NCBI RefSeq assembly: GCF_017642925.1
Contig: NZ_JAEPOL010000020.1
Span: forward strand, 1-64,000
DNA: 64,000 bases
Source of the DNA: Maricaulis sp.
GTDB lineage: Bacteria > Pseudomonadota > Alphaproteobacteria > Caulobacterales > Maricaulaceae
Direction of reading: 5' to 3'
The translations under genes and the position numbers were made by a program. Positions 39,805 to 48,498 of this stretch are shown in pieces; positions within the stretch are counted from its first letter, which is position 1; each line of letters begins with the position of its first letter. The notes beneath the pieces were generated by a model. That model did not search any database, had not been told where the DNA came from, and was given only the letters and a program-made list of their open reading frames with translations.

Positions 39805-39847
39805 GTGCCAGTATAGCCGATTTCCAAATCGGCAAGACAAGTGGCAC
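39805..39847. promoter_or_regulatory. Nested palindrome, candidate operator between the AraC-type gene and DUF2306 gene
   Basis: An exact inverted repeat GCCGATTT-CC-AAATCGGC (39816-39833) lies inside an outer pair GTGCCA (39805-39810) / TGGCAC (39842-39847). It is in the middle of the 182-bp divergent promoter region. No T-run follows, so an operator is more likely than a terminator. Confidence 0.5.
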
Positions 39848-39910
39848 CCGGCCGCACTCAATCCCGCATATCCGGGCGTCTCATGACGCTGCATCCAAAA
39901 GGGATTTGTC

Positions 39911-40735
39911 ATGTCCGAAGCCGTTGCGCCTGCTGTGCGCCTGCCATCCATTCCGCTCGCCCAGCGTCTTTTAAAGGGGGCGGGCGCGCTCTGGTTCCTG
40001 GCCGTCATCGCCGGCCAGTGGCTGTTCGTCTATTATATCCTCGCCGCCTATATGCCACCGACCCTGTCGGGGGCGTGGGAGCGCTGGGACGAGACCGGCC
40101 TCATCCACGGCTTCATCGAGGGCGATCTGCCGGGCAATCTGGGCTTTATCAGCCATGTCCTGCTGGCGGCGGTGATCACGCTGGGCGGGACGCTGCAGCT
40201 GATTCCGCAATTGCGCCAGCGTGTGCCTGTGCTTCATCGCTGGATGGGGCGGACCTTCCTCGCCGTCAGCGTCTTCATGGCGGTGGGCGGCATCGTCCTG
40301 ATCTGGGGCCGGGGCACCCGCCTCAACGACGTGACGGGCCTCGCCACGACAATCGACGGCATCCTGATCCTGGTCGCAGCGGCCTTTGCGCTGCACTTCA
40401 TCCGCCGTCGCCAGATCGACCGGCACCGGCGCTGGGCCATGCGGCTGTTCATCTTCGTCAGCGGCGTCTGGTATCTGCGTGTCGGCTATATGGCCTGGGG
40501 GATCACCACGGGCGGGGCCGGGATCGGCGAGCGCATGAACGGGCCGACGGACTACCTACTGGCCTATGCCTGCTTCCTTTTGCCCTGGGCGGTCCTGGAA
40601 CTCTATCTGCGCGCCTGCGACAGCCGCGCCGTGCCGGTGAAGCTGGGCATGGCCGGGGTGATGCTGGCTGCGGCGGGCATTACCGCACTGGGCGTGTTCG
40701 GCGCCTGGATGGTGATGTGGAGCCCGCACGTGTGA
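39911..40735 (+). CDS. DUF2306 membrane protein
   Basis: A 274-residue inner-membrane protein with about seven helices. DUF2306 features are the HVLLAAVITLGGTLQLIPQL helix, the HRWMGRTF loop and the second basic loop DRHRRWAMRLF; the conserved His residues could bind a metal or heme, though this is not established. Residues 60-100 form a larger non-cytoplasmic loop. The neighbouring membrane AraC regulator on the opposite strand probably controls it. Function unknown. Confidence 0.85.
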   Translation: MSEAVAPAVRLPSIPLAQRLLKGAGALWFLAVIAGQWLFVYYILAAYMPPTLSGAWERWDETGLIHGFIEGDLPGNLGFISHVLLAAVITLGGTLQLIPQLRQRVPVLHRWMGRTFLAVSVFMAVGGIVLIWGRGTRLNDVTGLATTIDGILILVAAAFALHFIRRRQIDRHRRWAMRLFIFVSGVWYLRVGYMAWGITTGGAGIGERMNGPTDYLLAYACFLLPWAVLELYLRACDSRAVPVKLGMAGVMLAAAGITALGVFGAWMVMWSPHV

Positions 40736-40835
40736 GGGGAGGGACGCGAGCGCTGCGGATACCGCAGCGAACCGGCACGCAGGATGTAAACTCGCGATAT
40801 CGGGCCGATTCCGGCCGTTGTCTGTGGTGTCCGTC

Positions 40836-42074
40836 ATGCGTGTCCTGTCCGTCCTGCTTCTCTCACTCGCCGTGCCTTGCAGCGCCCTGGCCCAGACCGC
40901 TGACGGTTTGCAGGCCGATGCGGCGGCCATGCTGGACCTGGTCGAGCACAATTACGCCTATCCGGAACGTGTGCCGGAGGGGTGGGCGGATCATCACGCC
41001 GGCCTTCGCGATGCGATCGGCCAGATCGAGAGCCGGCGTGACCTGCTCGGCTTTGCCGAAACGGCGCTGCACCGCCTGTGCGATCATCACGCGATCACCG
41101 GCGCCTCCTCGGCGGATTCTGCGGCACTCGTGCCCAGCTTCACCGATCTGTGGGTGGAAGAAGCCGACGGCAATTTCCGCATCACCCAGGTCCGGCGCGG
41201 CAGTCCGGCTGCGGCAGCCGGACTGTTGCCCGGGGATGACCTTGTCGCAATCGGTAGCGTTTCGACCGGGGATGCCGTGGAGGCTTTCTGGGATGGCGAA
41301 CCGCCTCGGGGCGAGACCTGTGCGGGCTTTGCCGCGCGGGTGCTGGCTGCGGGACCGCGGCAGGGTGCGCGGCGCCTGACAGTGCAGCGGGATGGCCAGG
41401 CCATCACGGTCGAGATCGACGGTCTCTACACCCGTGGCATCGAGCGGCCCGACGGGGCCCTGGCGGTTCAGGACATCGCGCCGCGGGTTCGCCATATCGT
41501 CTTCAATGACAGCCTGGGCGACGCCGCGACGATTGCGGCGTTCGATGCCGCGGTATCGGAGGCGCCGGCGGGAACGCGCTTCATCATCGATCTGCGCGAG
41601 ACGCCATCGGGCGGCAATACCAGTGTGGGGCGTGCGGTCCTGGGACATTTCACCGACACCGTCGCGCCCTACCAGCGGCATGCCCTGCCGGTCGAGGCCC
41701 GCGAAACCGGTGTGCAGAGGTCCTGGATCGAGGAGGTTGCACCGCGCCAGCCTGTTTTCGCCGGTGAGCGGCGGGCGGTCGTGCTTGTCGGCCGGTGGAC
41801 CGGGAGCATGGGCGAGGGGATGGCGGTCGGGTTCGATGCGCTGGGCGTGGACGTGATGGGTTCGCCCATGGCGGGGCTGCTGGGTGCAATCGGCGATTAC
41901 CGGCTTGAGGAGACCGGCTGGATTTTCAAACTGCCCTTCGAACGCCTGTCGCATGTGGACGGGACGCCGCGCGAAGCCTTCACGCCGCCCCTGCACACCC
42001 AGCCCGGTTTTGCCGGCGATGCAAATAACGACCCGGCCCTGGCCGCGGCTGTGGACTGGCTGAGCCAAGGCTGA
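40836..42074 (+). CDS. Exported S41-family (tail-specific protease-like) peptidase
   Basis: A 412-residue protein with a signal peptide (MRVLSVLLLSLAVPCSALAQ). An N-terminal helical segment (DLVEHNYAYPERVPEGW) precedes a PDZ-like part (ITQVRRGSPAAAAGLLPGDDLVAIG) and a C-terminal crotonase-like S41 domain with RHIVFNDSLGD and the catalytic-serine region VLVGRWTGSMGEG. The Lys of the S41 Ser-Lys dyad is not obvious from the sequence. Probable periplasmic processing protease. A CGCTGCGG/CCGCAGCG hairpin at 40751-40769 stands before it. Confidence 0.82.
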   Translation: MRVLSVLLLSLAVPCSALAQTADGLQADAAAMLDLVEHNYAYPERVPEGWADHHAGLRDAIGQIESRRDLLGFAETALHRLCDHHAITGASSADSAALVPSFTDLWVEEADGNFRITQVRRGSPAAAAGLLPGDDLVAIGSVSTGDAVEAFWDGEPPRGETCAGFAARVLAAGPRQGARRLTVQRDGQAITVEIDGLYTRGIERPDGALAVQDIAPRVRHIVFNDSLGDAATIAAFDAAVSEAPAGTRFIIDLRETPSGGNTSVGRAVLGHFTDTVAPYQRHALPVEARETGVQRSWIEEVAPRQPVFAGERRAVVLVGRWTGSMGEGMAVGFDALGVDVMGSPMAGLLGAIGDYRLEETGWIFKLPFERLSHVDGTPREAFTPPLHTQPGFAGDANNDPALAAAVDWLSQG

Positions 42075-42118
42075 CCCGCTGGCTTGACGGATGCGGGCAG
42101 GTCGGGAGGGATGCCTGC

Positions 42119-43915
42119 ATGTCCGATCCGCGCTCCATCCTGCAATCTGTCTTCGGCTTCGATGCTTTCCGGCCCGGCCAGGCCGGTATTGTCGACCATA
42201 TCCTCGAAGGCACGCCCACCCTGTGCGTCATGCCGACCGGGGCGGGCAAGTCGCTGTGCTACCAGGTGCCGGCCCTGCTGCTGGACGGGCCGACCATCGT
42301 GGTGTCGCCGCTCACGGCGCTGATGGACGATCAGGTCGCCGCACTGAAGGCAAACGGTGTGGCGGCGGCGGCGATCCATTCCGGCCGCACGCGGGAGGAC
42401 AATGTCGAGGACTGGCGGCGTTTCCAGGACGGCGAGATCAAGCTGCTCTACCTGTCGCCCGAGCGTCTGATGACCGGGCGCATGCTGGCGGCGCTGGAAC
42501 CCGTCGCGCCGGCGCTCTTCGTGGCCGACGAGGCGCACTGTATCTCCAAATGGGGCGCCAGTTTCCGGCCGGAATACGAACAGCTCGCCGCGCTGCGGAC
42601 CCGTTTCCCCGACGCCCGGCTGGCGGCCTTCACGGCGACGGCGGATGCGGCCACGCGGGATGATATCGCCGCCAAGCTGTTCGGCGGGGGCGGGGAGATC
42701 GTGGTGCACGGTTTCGACCGGCCCAACCTCTTCCTGGGCGTCGAGCCGAAGGCGAAAGCCAAGGCGCAATTGCTGGACTATCTGAAGGACCGGCGTGACG
42801 TGTCCGGCATCGTCTACTGCTTGTCGCGCAAGGATACCGAGGCGATCGCCGAGACACTCGTCGCCGAAGGCTATCGCGCCTTGCCCTACCATGCCGGACT
42901 GGACGCCGCCGTGCGGCGCGAAAACCAGGAAATCTTCATGGCGGAGAGCGCCGTGGTGATGGTGGCGACCATCGCGTTCGGCATGGGGATCGACAAGCCG
43001 GATATCCGCTATGTCGTCCATCTCGCCATGCCGGGCTCGATGGAGGCCTATTATCAGGAGATCGGCCGTGCGGGCCGTGATGGACGGCCGGCCGAGGCGA
43101 TGATGTTCTTCGGCCTGTCGGATGCGCGTATGCGGCGGCAATTCATCGATCAGGATGGCGAGGACGACGCCCACAAGCGGCGCGAACACAAGCGTCTGGA
43201 TGCGCTCTTGGCCTATTGCGAGGCGACGCGTTGCCGGCGGCTGGCGTTGCTGGCCTATTTCGGCGAGACCGGCGGCAAGCCGTGCGGCAATTGCGATGTC
43301 TGTGTCGATCCGCCCAAGCTCGTCGACGGCACGCGCGAGGCACAGATCCTGATGTCGGCCATCGTGCGGACCGGGCAGCGTTTCGGTGCGGCCCATATCA
43401 TCGATGTGGTGCGCGGAGCCGATACCGAAAAGATCCGCGAGCGCGGGCATGACCGGCTGCCGACCTGGGGTGTCGGCGCCAACCGGCCCAAACCCTTCTG
43501 GCAGGGTCTGGTGCGGCAATGCCTGGCAGGCGGGTTTCTCGAACTCGATATCGAGGGTTTCGGCGCGCTGAAGCTGACGCCGTCCGGCGACGCGGTGCTG
43601 AAGGGGCGCGAGCGTCTGGAGATTCGCGAGATCACCCTTTCGCGGCAGGAAAAACGGCGTCAGAAAATCGCTGCGCTACCCGACGATGCCGATATCGATA
43701 CCGGCCTGCTGGCCGAGCTGAAAGGCCTGCGCAAGACGCTCGCCGCCGAGCGCAATGTGCCGGCCTATGTTGTGTTCGCCGACGCCACGCTGATCGAGAT
43801 GTGCCGTCTGAAACCGGCAAGCATCGACGATCTCGGCCTGGTCAAGGGCGTGGGGCCGAAGAAGCTGGGTGAGTACGGCGCGGCCTTTCTCGAGGTGATC
43901 GCCCGGCGCAGCTGA
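42119..43915 (+). CDS. recQ: ATP-dependent DNA helicase RecQ
   Basis: A 598-residue 3'-5' helicase for recombination and fork repair. Motif I is VMPTGAGKSLCYQ, motif II reads VADEAHCISKWGASFRPEY (usually CISQWGHDFRPEY), and motif VI is YQEIGRAGRDGRPA. The RecQ-C-terminal zinc site has CRR, CGNCDVC; an RQC winged helix and an HRDC domain (ERNVPAYVVFADATL, then KGVGPKKLGEYG) close it. The Q-to-K change next to the aromatic-rich loop is unusual but may not alter activity. Stands alone. Confidence 0.95.
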   Translation: MSDPRSILQSVFGFDAFRPGQAGIVDHILEGTPTLCVMPTGAGKSLCYQVPALLLDGPTIVVSPLTALMDDQVAALKANGVAAAAIHSGRTREDNVEDWRRFQDGEIKLLYLSPERLMTGRMLAALEPVAPALFVADEAHCISKWGASFRPEYEQLAALRTRFPDARLAAFTATADAATRDDIAAKLFGGGGEIVVHGFDRPNLFLGVEPKAKAKAQLLDYLKDRRDVSGIVYCLSRKDTEAIAETLVAEGYRALPYHAGLDAAVRRENQEIFMAESAVVMVATIAFGMGIDKPDIRYVVHLAMPGSMEAYYQEIGRAGRDGRPAEAMMFFGLSDARMRRQFIDQDGEDDAHKRREHKRLDALLAYCEATRCRRLALLAYFGETGGKPCGNCDVCVDPPKLVDGTREAQILMSAIVRTGQRFGAAHIIDVVRGADTEKIRERGHDRLPTWGVGANRPKPFWQGLVRQCLAGGFLELDIEGFGALKLTPSGDAVLKGRERLEIREITLSRQEKRRQKIAALPDDADIDTGLLAELKGLRKTLAAERNVPAYVVFADATLIEMCRLKPASIDDLGLVKGVGPKKLGEYGAAFLEVIARRS

Positions 43916-44012
43916 GGGTTTAATTGCAGTCAGCCGCTCTCTCTGAGGGGTATGTGCGGGTGACAGCTCCGCCGTTTCATGGCCTCAATCAGGCTCACGC
44001 CGAGGAATGGAC

Positions 44013-44426
44013 ATGCGCCGGTCTGGACTGCCCTATCTTGCCCTTCTGAGCCTGGTCGCCGTTCAGGTGATCTATGCGGGCTATTGGGCGCTGCACGATA
44101 TCTCGGCCCGGCTGGGCTTGTGGGCGGATACCGATGCGGCGAGGACGTTCGTTTCTTCGCTGACCGTCACGCAGGAAGTCCTGTTCTTTTCCCACGTCGT
44201 CATGAATGTCGTCGTGCTCTTTCTGGTGTGGAAATTGCGCTGGTGGGCGCTGCCGGCCTTCATCCTGTCCTTCGTGCTCGACCGGGCGGAATGGGTGATC
44301 ATGGCCGGCAATGTCGTATTCTCGAACATGGTCGCGGTCGATGCCTGGACGGTGTTTTCCTTCACGCTGCAAGGCATGATCATCGCCTTGCTCGTGGTCC
44401 TCGTGTCCGAGGGCCGGTTGCGCTGA
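44013..44426 (+). CDS. Small four-helix membrane protein, hypothetical
   Basis: A 137-residue protein with hydrophobic segments at about 5-25, 55-75, 80-100 and 110-130, separated by short loops (SARLGLWADTDAART between the first two). No family recognised. GAGG sits 7 bp before ATG at 44013, which is preferred to ATG at 44007. Charged residues are few and mostly at helix ends. Nothing around it hints at a function. Confidence 0.6.
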   Translation: MRRSGLPYLALLSLVAVQVIYAGYWALHDISARLGLWADTDAARTFVSSLTVTQEVLFFSHVVMNVVVLFLVWKLRWWALPAFILSFVLDRAEWVIMAGNVVFSNMVAVDAWTVFSFTLQGMIIALLVVLVSEGRLR

Positions 44427-44533
44427 ACGCGCTCTCAGGAAATTGCGCGTGACGACGGACACGCTGCCTGAAAAAAGATGCGCATATTCTATGCGGTGTC
44501 CCGCTTGTTCTCCCCGGCCTTCAGGACACGACC

Positions 44534-44755
44534 ATGCCACCTGTCACAAAGCGTACCCTTTCCGTCGATCTGCCTGACGCACTCGTGCGCCGGGCTGCAC
44601 GCCATGTCGGCCCGCACGGGTTCAGCGCCATTCTGGAGCAGGCCCTGCTGCTGTGGCTGGAAGAGCACGAGGCGATGCAGACACAAGCACAGGCGCCTGA
44701 CGTATCGAACGCAGCCTATGGTCAGACCGGCCCCGCTTCGCGCGAGATCGTCTAG
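44534..44755 (+). CDS. Small ribbon-helix-helix-like protein
   Basis: A 73-residue protein. TKRTLSVDLPDALVRRAA predicts a DNA-binding beta-strand followed by a helix, and FSAILEQALLLWLEEHEAM a second amphipathic helix, the pattern of RHH (CopG/CcdA-like) regulators. The last 25 residues are Ala/Gln-rich and probably disordered. AGGA lies 8 bp before the ATG. RHH proteins are often antitoxins, but no toxin gene adjoins on this strand. Its TAG shares the four bases CTAG with the stop of the convergent HIT gene. Confidence 0.6.
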   Translation: MPPVTKRTLSVDLPDALVRRAARHVGPHGFSAILEQALLLWLEEHEAMQTQAQAPDVSNAAYGQTGPASREIV

Positions 44756-45189
44756 GGCTTTTCGATCGCCGCAGCGATCTTGTCGGCCTGTGCCTTCAGC
44801 TCGTCCATATCCGCCTGGCCGCCGCCATGCGCGCCCAGAGCCACCCCGTCCATGCGCGGAATGATGTGGAAGTGGACGTGAAAGATGGTCTGCCCGGCCG
44901 GCGCGCCGTTGAACTGGGTGATCACGATTCCGTCCGGCTTGAGAGCAGACTTCACCGCATTGGCGATCCGCTTGACCCGGACGATGGTGGCCTGCAGGGC
45001 TCCGTCGGTCATCTCCAGCGCATTGCGCACCGGCTCGCGCGGCACGACGAGTGTGTGGCCGGGTGCCTGCGGAAACAGATCCATGAAGGCAAGCACGTGC
45101 TCGTCCTCATAGACCTTCACGCACGGCATCTCGCCCTTCAGGATTTTCGCGAAGATATTTTCGGGATCGTAGGGGCCGGTGAGGCTCAT
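44752..45189 (-). CDS. HIT family protein (Hint-like)
   Basis: A 145-residue histidine-triad nucleotide hydrolase. The catalytic HVHFHIIPR carries the HxHxHxx triad; FAKILKGEMPC and GHTLVVPREPV are family landmarks. Hint proteins remove AMP from phosphoramidates and aminoacyl-adenylates. The start at 45189 has AGGAAACCGAG before it and fits the family length. Upstream on the same strand is a DUF2007-like gene. Confidence 0.94.
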   Translation of the reverse strand: MSLTGPYDPENIFAKILKGEMPCVKVYEDEHVLAFMDLFPQAPGHTLVVPREPVRNALEMTDGALQATIVRVKRIANAVKSALKPDGIVITQFNGAPAGQTIFHVHFHIIPRMDGVALGAHGGGQADMDELKAQADKIAAAIEKP

Positions 45190-45251
45190 CTCGGTTTCCT
45201 TGCATAGCGGCGACACAGCGCAGTCTATGGAAAGCCGATATGGTTTGGGGT

Positions 45252-45755
45252 TCAAGCGTCCGGTGCACGGCTTCCGATTGCCGGGTCGGCATTCGGCATT
45301 CCTGCTTTTGACAGGCCATTCGGGTTATAACCCAGCTCTTCCGCCGTAAAGGGGGCAGGAGGTTTGCGATCCGGTGTCCAGTGGTGACCGCAGGCACGAC
45401 AGTGCCGACGTTGCCGTTTTAGCCGGTAGTTGAAGCTGAAGGAGAAAACCAGAAAGAACAGGGCTTGCATGAACCAGTCGGTCGCACGCCTGGCCTCGAA
45501 GCCGCACTCCGGACAGGCTTCCACGGGTTCGGGTGACGTATGCCGCCAATCGCGGGCAATTTCGCGGGCCAACTCCATGTCTTCGACATATACCCAGATG
45601 CGATAGCCGCCATAGGTTAGACGACGATCGGGATACAGGCTGTGAATATTGAGGTCTGGCTCCGCGACCCGGACGCCGCCAGCCCGCAAGGCCGATGCCA
45701 GGACAGCACCCTCAACCGGGTCAAACAGGGCGGCGATCTGGATCCAACTGGTCAT
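45252..45755 (-). CDS. DUF2007-like N-terminus with zinc-ribbon and one membrane segment
   Basis: A 167-residue protein. The first 70 residues (AALFDPVEGAVLASALRAGG, then YRIWVYVEDMELA) match the DUF2007-type putative signal-transducing domain. A four-cysteine ribbon is split by one hydrophobic helix: CPEC, then WFMQALFFLVFSFSFNY, then CRAC. The ATG shares its A with the TGA of the upstream FemAB-like gene (TGATG), so both are cotranslated. Function unknown. Confidence 0.75.
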   Translation of the reverse strand: MTSWIQIAALFDPVEGAVLASALRAGGVRVAEPDLNIHSLYPDRRLTYGGYRIWVYVEDMELAREIARDWRHTSPEPVEACPECGFEARRATDWFMQALFFLVFSFSFNYRLKRQRRHCRACGHHWTPDRKPPAPFTAEELGYNPNGLSKAGMPNADPAIGSRAPDA

Positions 45756-46933
45756 CAATCGTGACGTTTAAAGGGGCTCTCCGCATCCTGCAATGCGATA
45801 TCCGTCTCCACGGCGGCGCGTTCGCGAACGAGAAAATCGGCAACGGCGTCGCGGAATCCTTCATTCTCGATATAGTGTGCCGAATAGACCGGGCGGGGCC
45901 GGTAGCCGCGCGCCAGCTTATGTTCGCCCTGGGCCCCGGCTTCAACACGGTCGAGGCCGCGCGCGATCGCGATATCGATGGCCTGGTGGTAGCACAGTTC
46001 GAAATGCAGGAAGGGATGGTCGTCCAGACGTCCCCAGTAGCGGCCGTAAAGCGCGTTCGAGCCGATAAGGTTGAGCGCGCTGGCGATATAGCGCCCGTCC
46101 TTTTTTGCCATCACCAGGATCACCCGGTCGGCCATGCGCCGGTGCAGCAGGTCGAAAAAGGCGCGGTTGAGGTAGGGATAGCCCCATTTGCGCGAGCCGG
46201 TCTCCTGGTAGCAGGCAAAGAAGACATCCCAGTGTGCCGGCTGCAGCGCACCGCCGGAGAGGTGTTCGATCTCGATACCGGCCTGGGCCTCGCGCCGCTC
46301 CTTGCGCAGGGCCTTGCGCTTGCGCGAGGAGAGGTCGGCGAGAAAGGCGTCATAGTCGGCATAGCCGCGATTGGACCAGATATACTGGCGATCGAGGCGC
46401 TGCAGCAGGCCGTAGCCTGCCAGCTCGCTCCATTCGGCTTCCGCCGGAAAATTCACATGCCAGCCGGACAGGCCCCATTGCTGCACGGTCTGGATGGCGG
46501 CGGCAGCCAGCGCGCGGCGGATACCGGCCTCGCCGGACAGAATCCGCCGCCCGGTCACCGGAGAAAAGGGCACCGCGGTCAGAAGTTTCGGGAAATACTG
46601 TCCGCCGGCGCGTTCATAGGCGTCGGCCCAGCCATGGTCGAAGACGTATTCACCCATGGAATGGGTCTTCAGATAGAGCGGCAAGGCGCCGCGCAGCTGG
46701 CCCGAAGCGTCTTCGACAATGAGGTGGCGCGGCAGCCAGCCGGCCTCTTCGCCGACACAGCCGCTGGCTTCGAGGGCTTCAAGGAAGTCCCAGCTGATGA
46801 ACGGGTCGTATTCCGCGCCCGGCGGATTCGCCACGGCGTCCCAGGCAGCCGGTTCGATCCCGGACAGCCCGGTGACCGAACGCAGGGTCAGCTCCGGCGA
46901 GGACCGGTCGTCATCGGCGGGAGGCGGTGTCAC
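45755..46933 (-). CDS. FemAB-like/GNAT-fold peptidogalycan-type acyltransferase (DUF482)
   Basis: A 392-residue protein of the DUF482/FemAB-like family. Landmarks are DPFISWDFLEALEASG near the N-terminus, a middle HLIVEDASGQLRGALPLYLKTHS, the FLADLSSRKRKALRKERR linker with clustered basic residues, and ASALNLIGSNALYGRYWG in the second GNAT half. Relatives transfer aminoacyl or acyl groups, in some cases in peptidoglycan or lipid metabolism, but this group is uncharacterised. A DUF2007-like gene follows with overlapping codons; an M48 protease gene precedes its stop region on the same strand, 14 bp away from this start. Confidence 0.85.
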   Translation of the reverse strand: MTPPPADDDRSSPELTLRSVTGLSGIEPAAWDAVANPPGAEYDPFISWDFLEALEASGCVGEEAGWLPRHLIVEDASGQLRGALPLYLKTHSMGEYVFDHGWADAYERAGGQYFPKLLTAVPFSPVTGRRILSGEAGIRRALAAAAIQTVQQWGLSGWHVNFPAEAEWSELAGYGLLQRLDRQYIWSNRGYADYDAFLADLSSRKRKALRKERREAQAGIEIEHLSGGALQPAHWDVFFACYQETGSRKWGYPYLNRAFFDLLHRRMADRVILVMAKKDGRYIASALNLIGSNALYGRYWGRLDDHPFLHFELCYHQAIDIAIARGLDRVEAGAQGEHKLARGYRPRPVYSAHYIENEGFRDAVADFLVRERAAVETDIALQDAESPFKRHD

Positions 46934-46947
46934 AGCCTGGCAGTCCG

Positions 46948-48318
46948 TCAGTTCATCCGCTGACGTTCACGGCGGCGCATTTCGCGCAGATCGTCCTCGG
47001 TCGGTTGCGAAACGGCCTGGATTTCCGTGGCGCGGAACCAGGAGGTGCTTCCCTGGTCGAGGCCTTCGCGGGCACGCATGGCGAACTGGTAGGCCCGCAT
47101 CCGGTCGCCGACGGCAAAAGCCTGTTCCGCGACGGCCAGCTGGGCGAGGGCGGTATCGCCATTGCGGTCGTGCAGGATGGAGAGCTGGTACCAGGCGAAG
47201 GCGTTGTCCGGCTCGATATCGAGCGCAACGCGCAGGTGCTGGGCCGCCTCTTCGCGATAATCCGGGTTCTCGGTCGCGATCATGGCAATCGCCAGATTGA
47301 CCCGCAGCAGCGGCGCTGTCGGCTCAAGCTCCACCGAACGCCGGTGCGGCCCGATCGCGTCTTCGGGATGACCGCTCTCGAACAGCATCTGGCCGTGAAG
47401 CTCATGGAAATAGGGATTGTCCGGTTCTTCCGCGAGCAGGCTCTCGATCTCCTCGACCGCGCGCTCCAAACGGGCATCGTGATAATAGGCCACGGCCCGG
47501 GCATAGCGCGCCGGCAGCGACGTATCGCTCTCCGGATAGCGGAAGAAGACATACTCGGGGTCTACGAGAAAGCCGTAGATCTTGGCCTGGATGCGGCGCA
47601 GTTCCGCGATGTCTTCCGGGGAGTCCGGTTGACCGTGATAAGGCGAAGCGGCCACGCCGCGGCGCAGCGACTGGATCCGGTCCGATGACAGCGGATGCGA
47701 GCGGAAATAGGGGAAGCGCCGGGCCTGGGACATTACTTCCTGATAGCGGAAGCGCTCGAAAAAGCCGACAAGGCCTTCCGGATTCTCGCCGGCGGCTTCG
47801 AGGAACTGGAGCGCGGCCTGGTCGGCGCTGGCTTCCTGGGCGCGGGAATAGGTGAGGTAGGACAGGGCGCCGAACTGCTGGCTCGAGGCCATCAGGGCAC
47901 CGGCCGCGCCGCCTTCGCCGGCCAGCGCGGCCAGTACGCCAAGACCGAGGCTGACGAACATGGGCGTGCGCGCGGCGGCCATGGCGTCGCCAGAGCGCGC
48001 CAGGTGGGCGCCGGTGATGTGCCCGGTTTCGTGTGCGATGACGCCCTTGAGCTGGTTGGGTGTATCGGCTTCCACGATCATGCCGGTGTGCATGAAGATG
48101 TTCTGACCGCCCGTCACGAAGGCGTTGATTTCCGGATCGGCGACCAGATAGAAATCGACATCATTGATGTTGAGGCCGGCGGCCTCGATGATCGGATCGG
48201 CATATCCGCGCATGACATGCTCGATCTCGGTGTCGCGGATCAGTGACTGTGCCCAGCCTGCCGATTGGGCGGTCACGGCAAGACTGACAGCTGCGGCGAT
48301 GGTTTTCAGGACGGACAT
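46948..48318 (-). CDS. Periplasmic M48 metalloprotease with TPR repeats (BepA-like)
   Basis: A 456-residue exported zinc protease. The signal peptide ends near G-W-A-Q; the catalytic motif is HETGH in GVIAHETGHITGAHLA, with a downstream Glu in AQEASADQAAL. From about 280 on, TPR repeats (LPARYARAVAYYHDARLERA, NPYFHELHGQMLFESG) form the substrate-binding region, as in BepA/YfgC, which clears misfolded outer-membrane assembly substrates. The GGAGG 7 bp before ATG at 48318 decides the start. It stands upstream of the FemAB-like gene. Confidence 0.92.
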   Translation of the reverse strand: MSVLKTIAAAVSLAVTAQSAGWAQSLIRDTEIEHVMRGYADPIIEAAGLNINDVDFYLVADPEINAFVTGGQNIFMHTGMIVEADTPNQLKGVIAHETGHITGAHLARSGDAMAAARTPMFVSLGLGVLAALAGEGGAAGALMASSQQFGALSYLTYSRAQEASADQAALQFLEAAGENPEGLVGFFERFRYQEVMSQARRFPYFRSHPLSSDRIQSLRRGVAASPYHGQPDSPEDIAELRRIQAKIYGFLVDPEYVFFRYPESDTSLPARYARAVAYYHDARLERAVEEIESLLAEEPDNPYFHELHGQMLFESGHPEDAIGPHRRSVELEPTAPLLRVNLAIAMIATENPDYREEAAQHLRVALDIEPDNAFAWYQLSILHDRNGDTALAQLAVAEQAFAVGDRMRAYQFAMRAREGLDQGSTSWFRATEIQAVSQPTEDDLREMRRRERQRMN

Positions 48319-48498
48319 CCTGCCTCCACTACTCGGCCCCCGCCTTTTCATGTCTGCATGATAGCAGCGCGATCCCCATGCGCCACCCGGTGATTTAGGC
48401 GCGCCGGCCCGCTGTGCAAGCCCGCGTGCAAGCCGATGTGCCTCGAAGGCAGTCGGCCCGGCCTCGCTGAGCGCGCGAGAGGCCGGGCCGGTCTGCGA

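Noticed and set aside
44534-44755. Toxin-antitoxin system built on the RHH protein
   Set aside because: No toxin-like gene is adjacent on the same strand; the neighbours are a membrane protein and a HIT protein.
46845-46865. tRNA-like T-arm sequence GGTTCGATCCC
   Set aside because: Lies inside the FemAB-like coding region and no acceptor or anticodon stems surround it.
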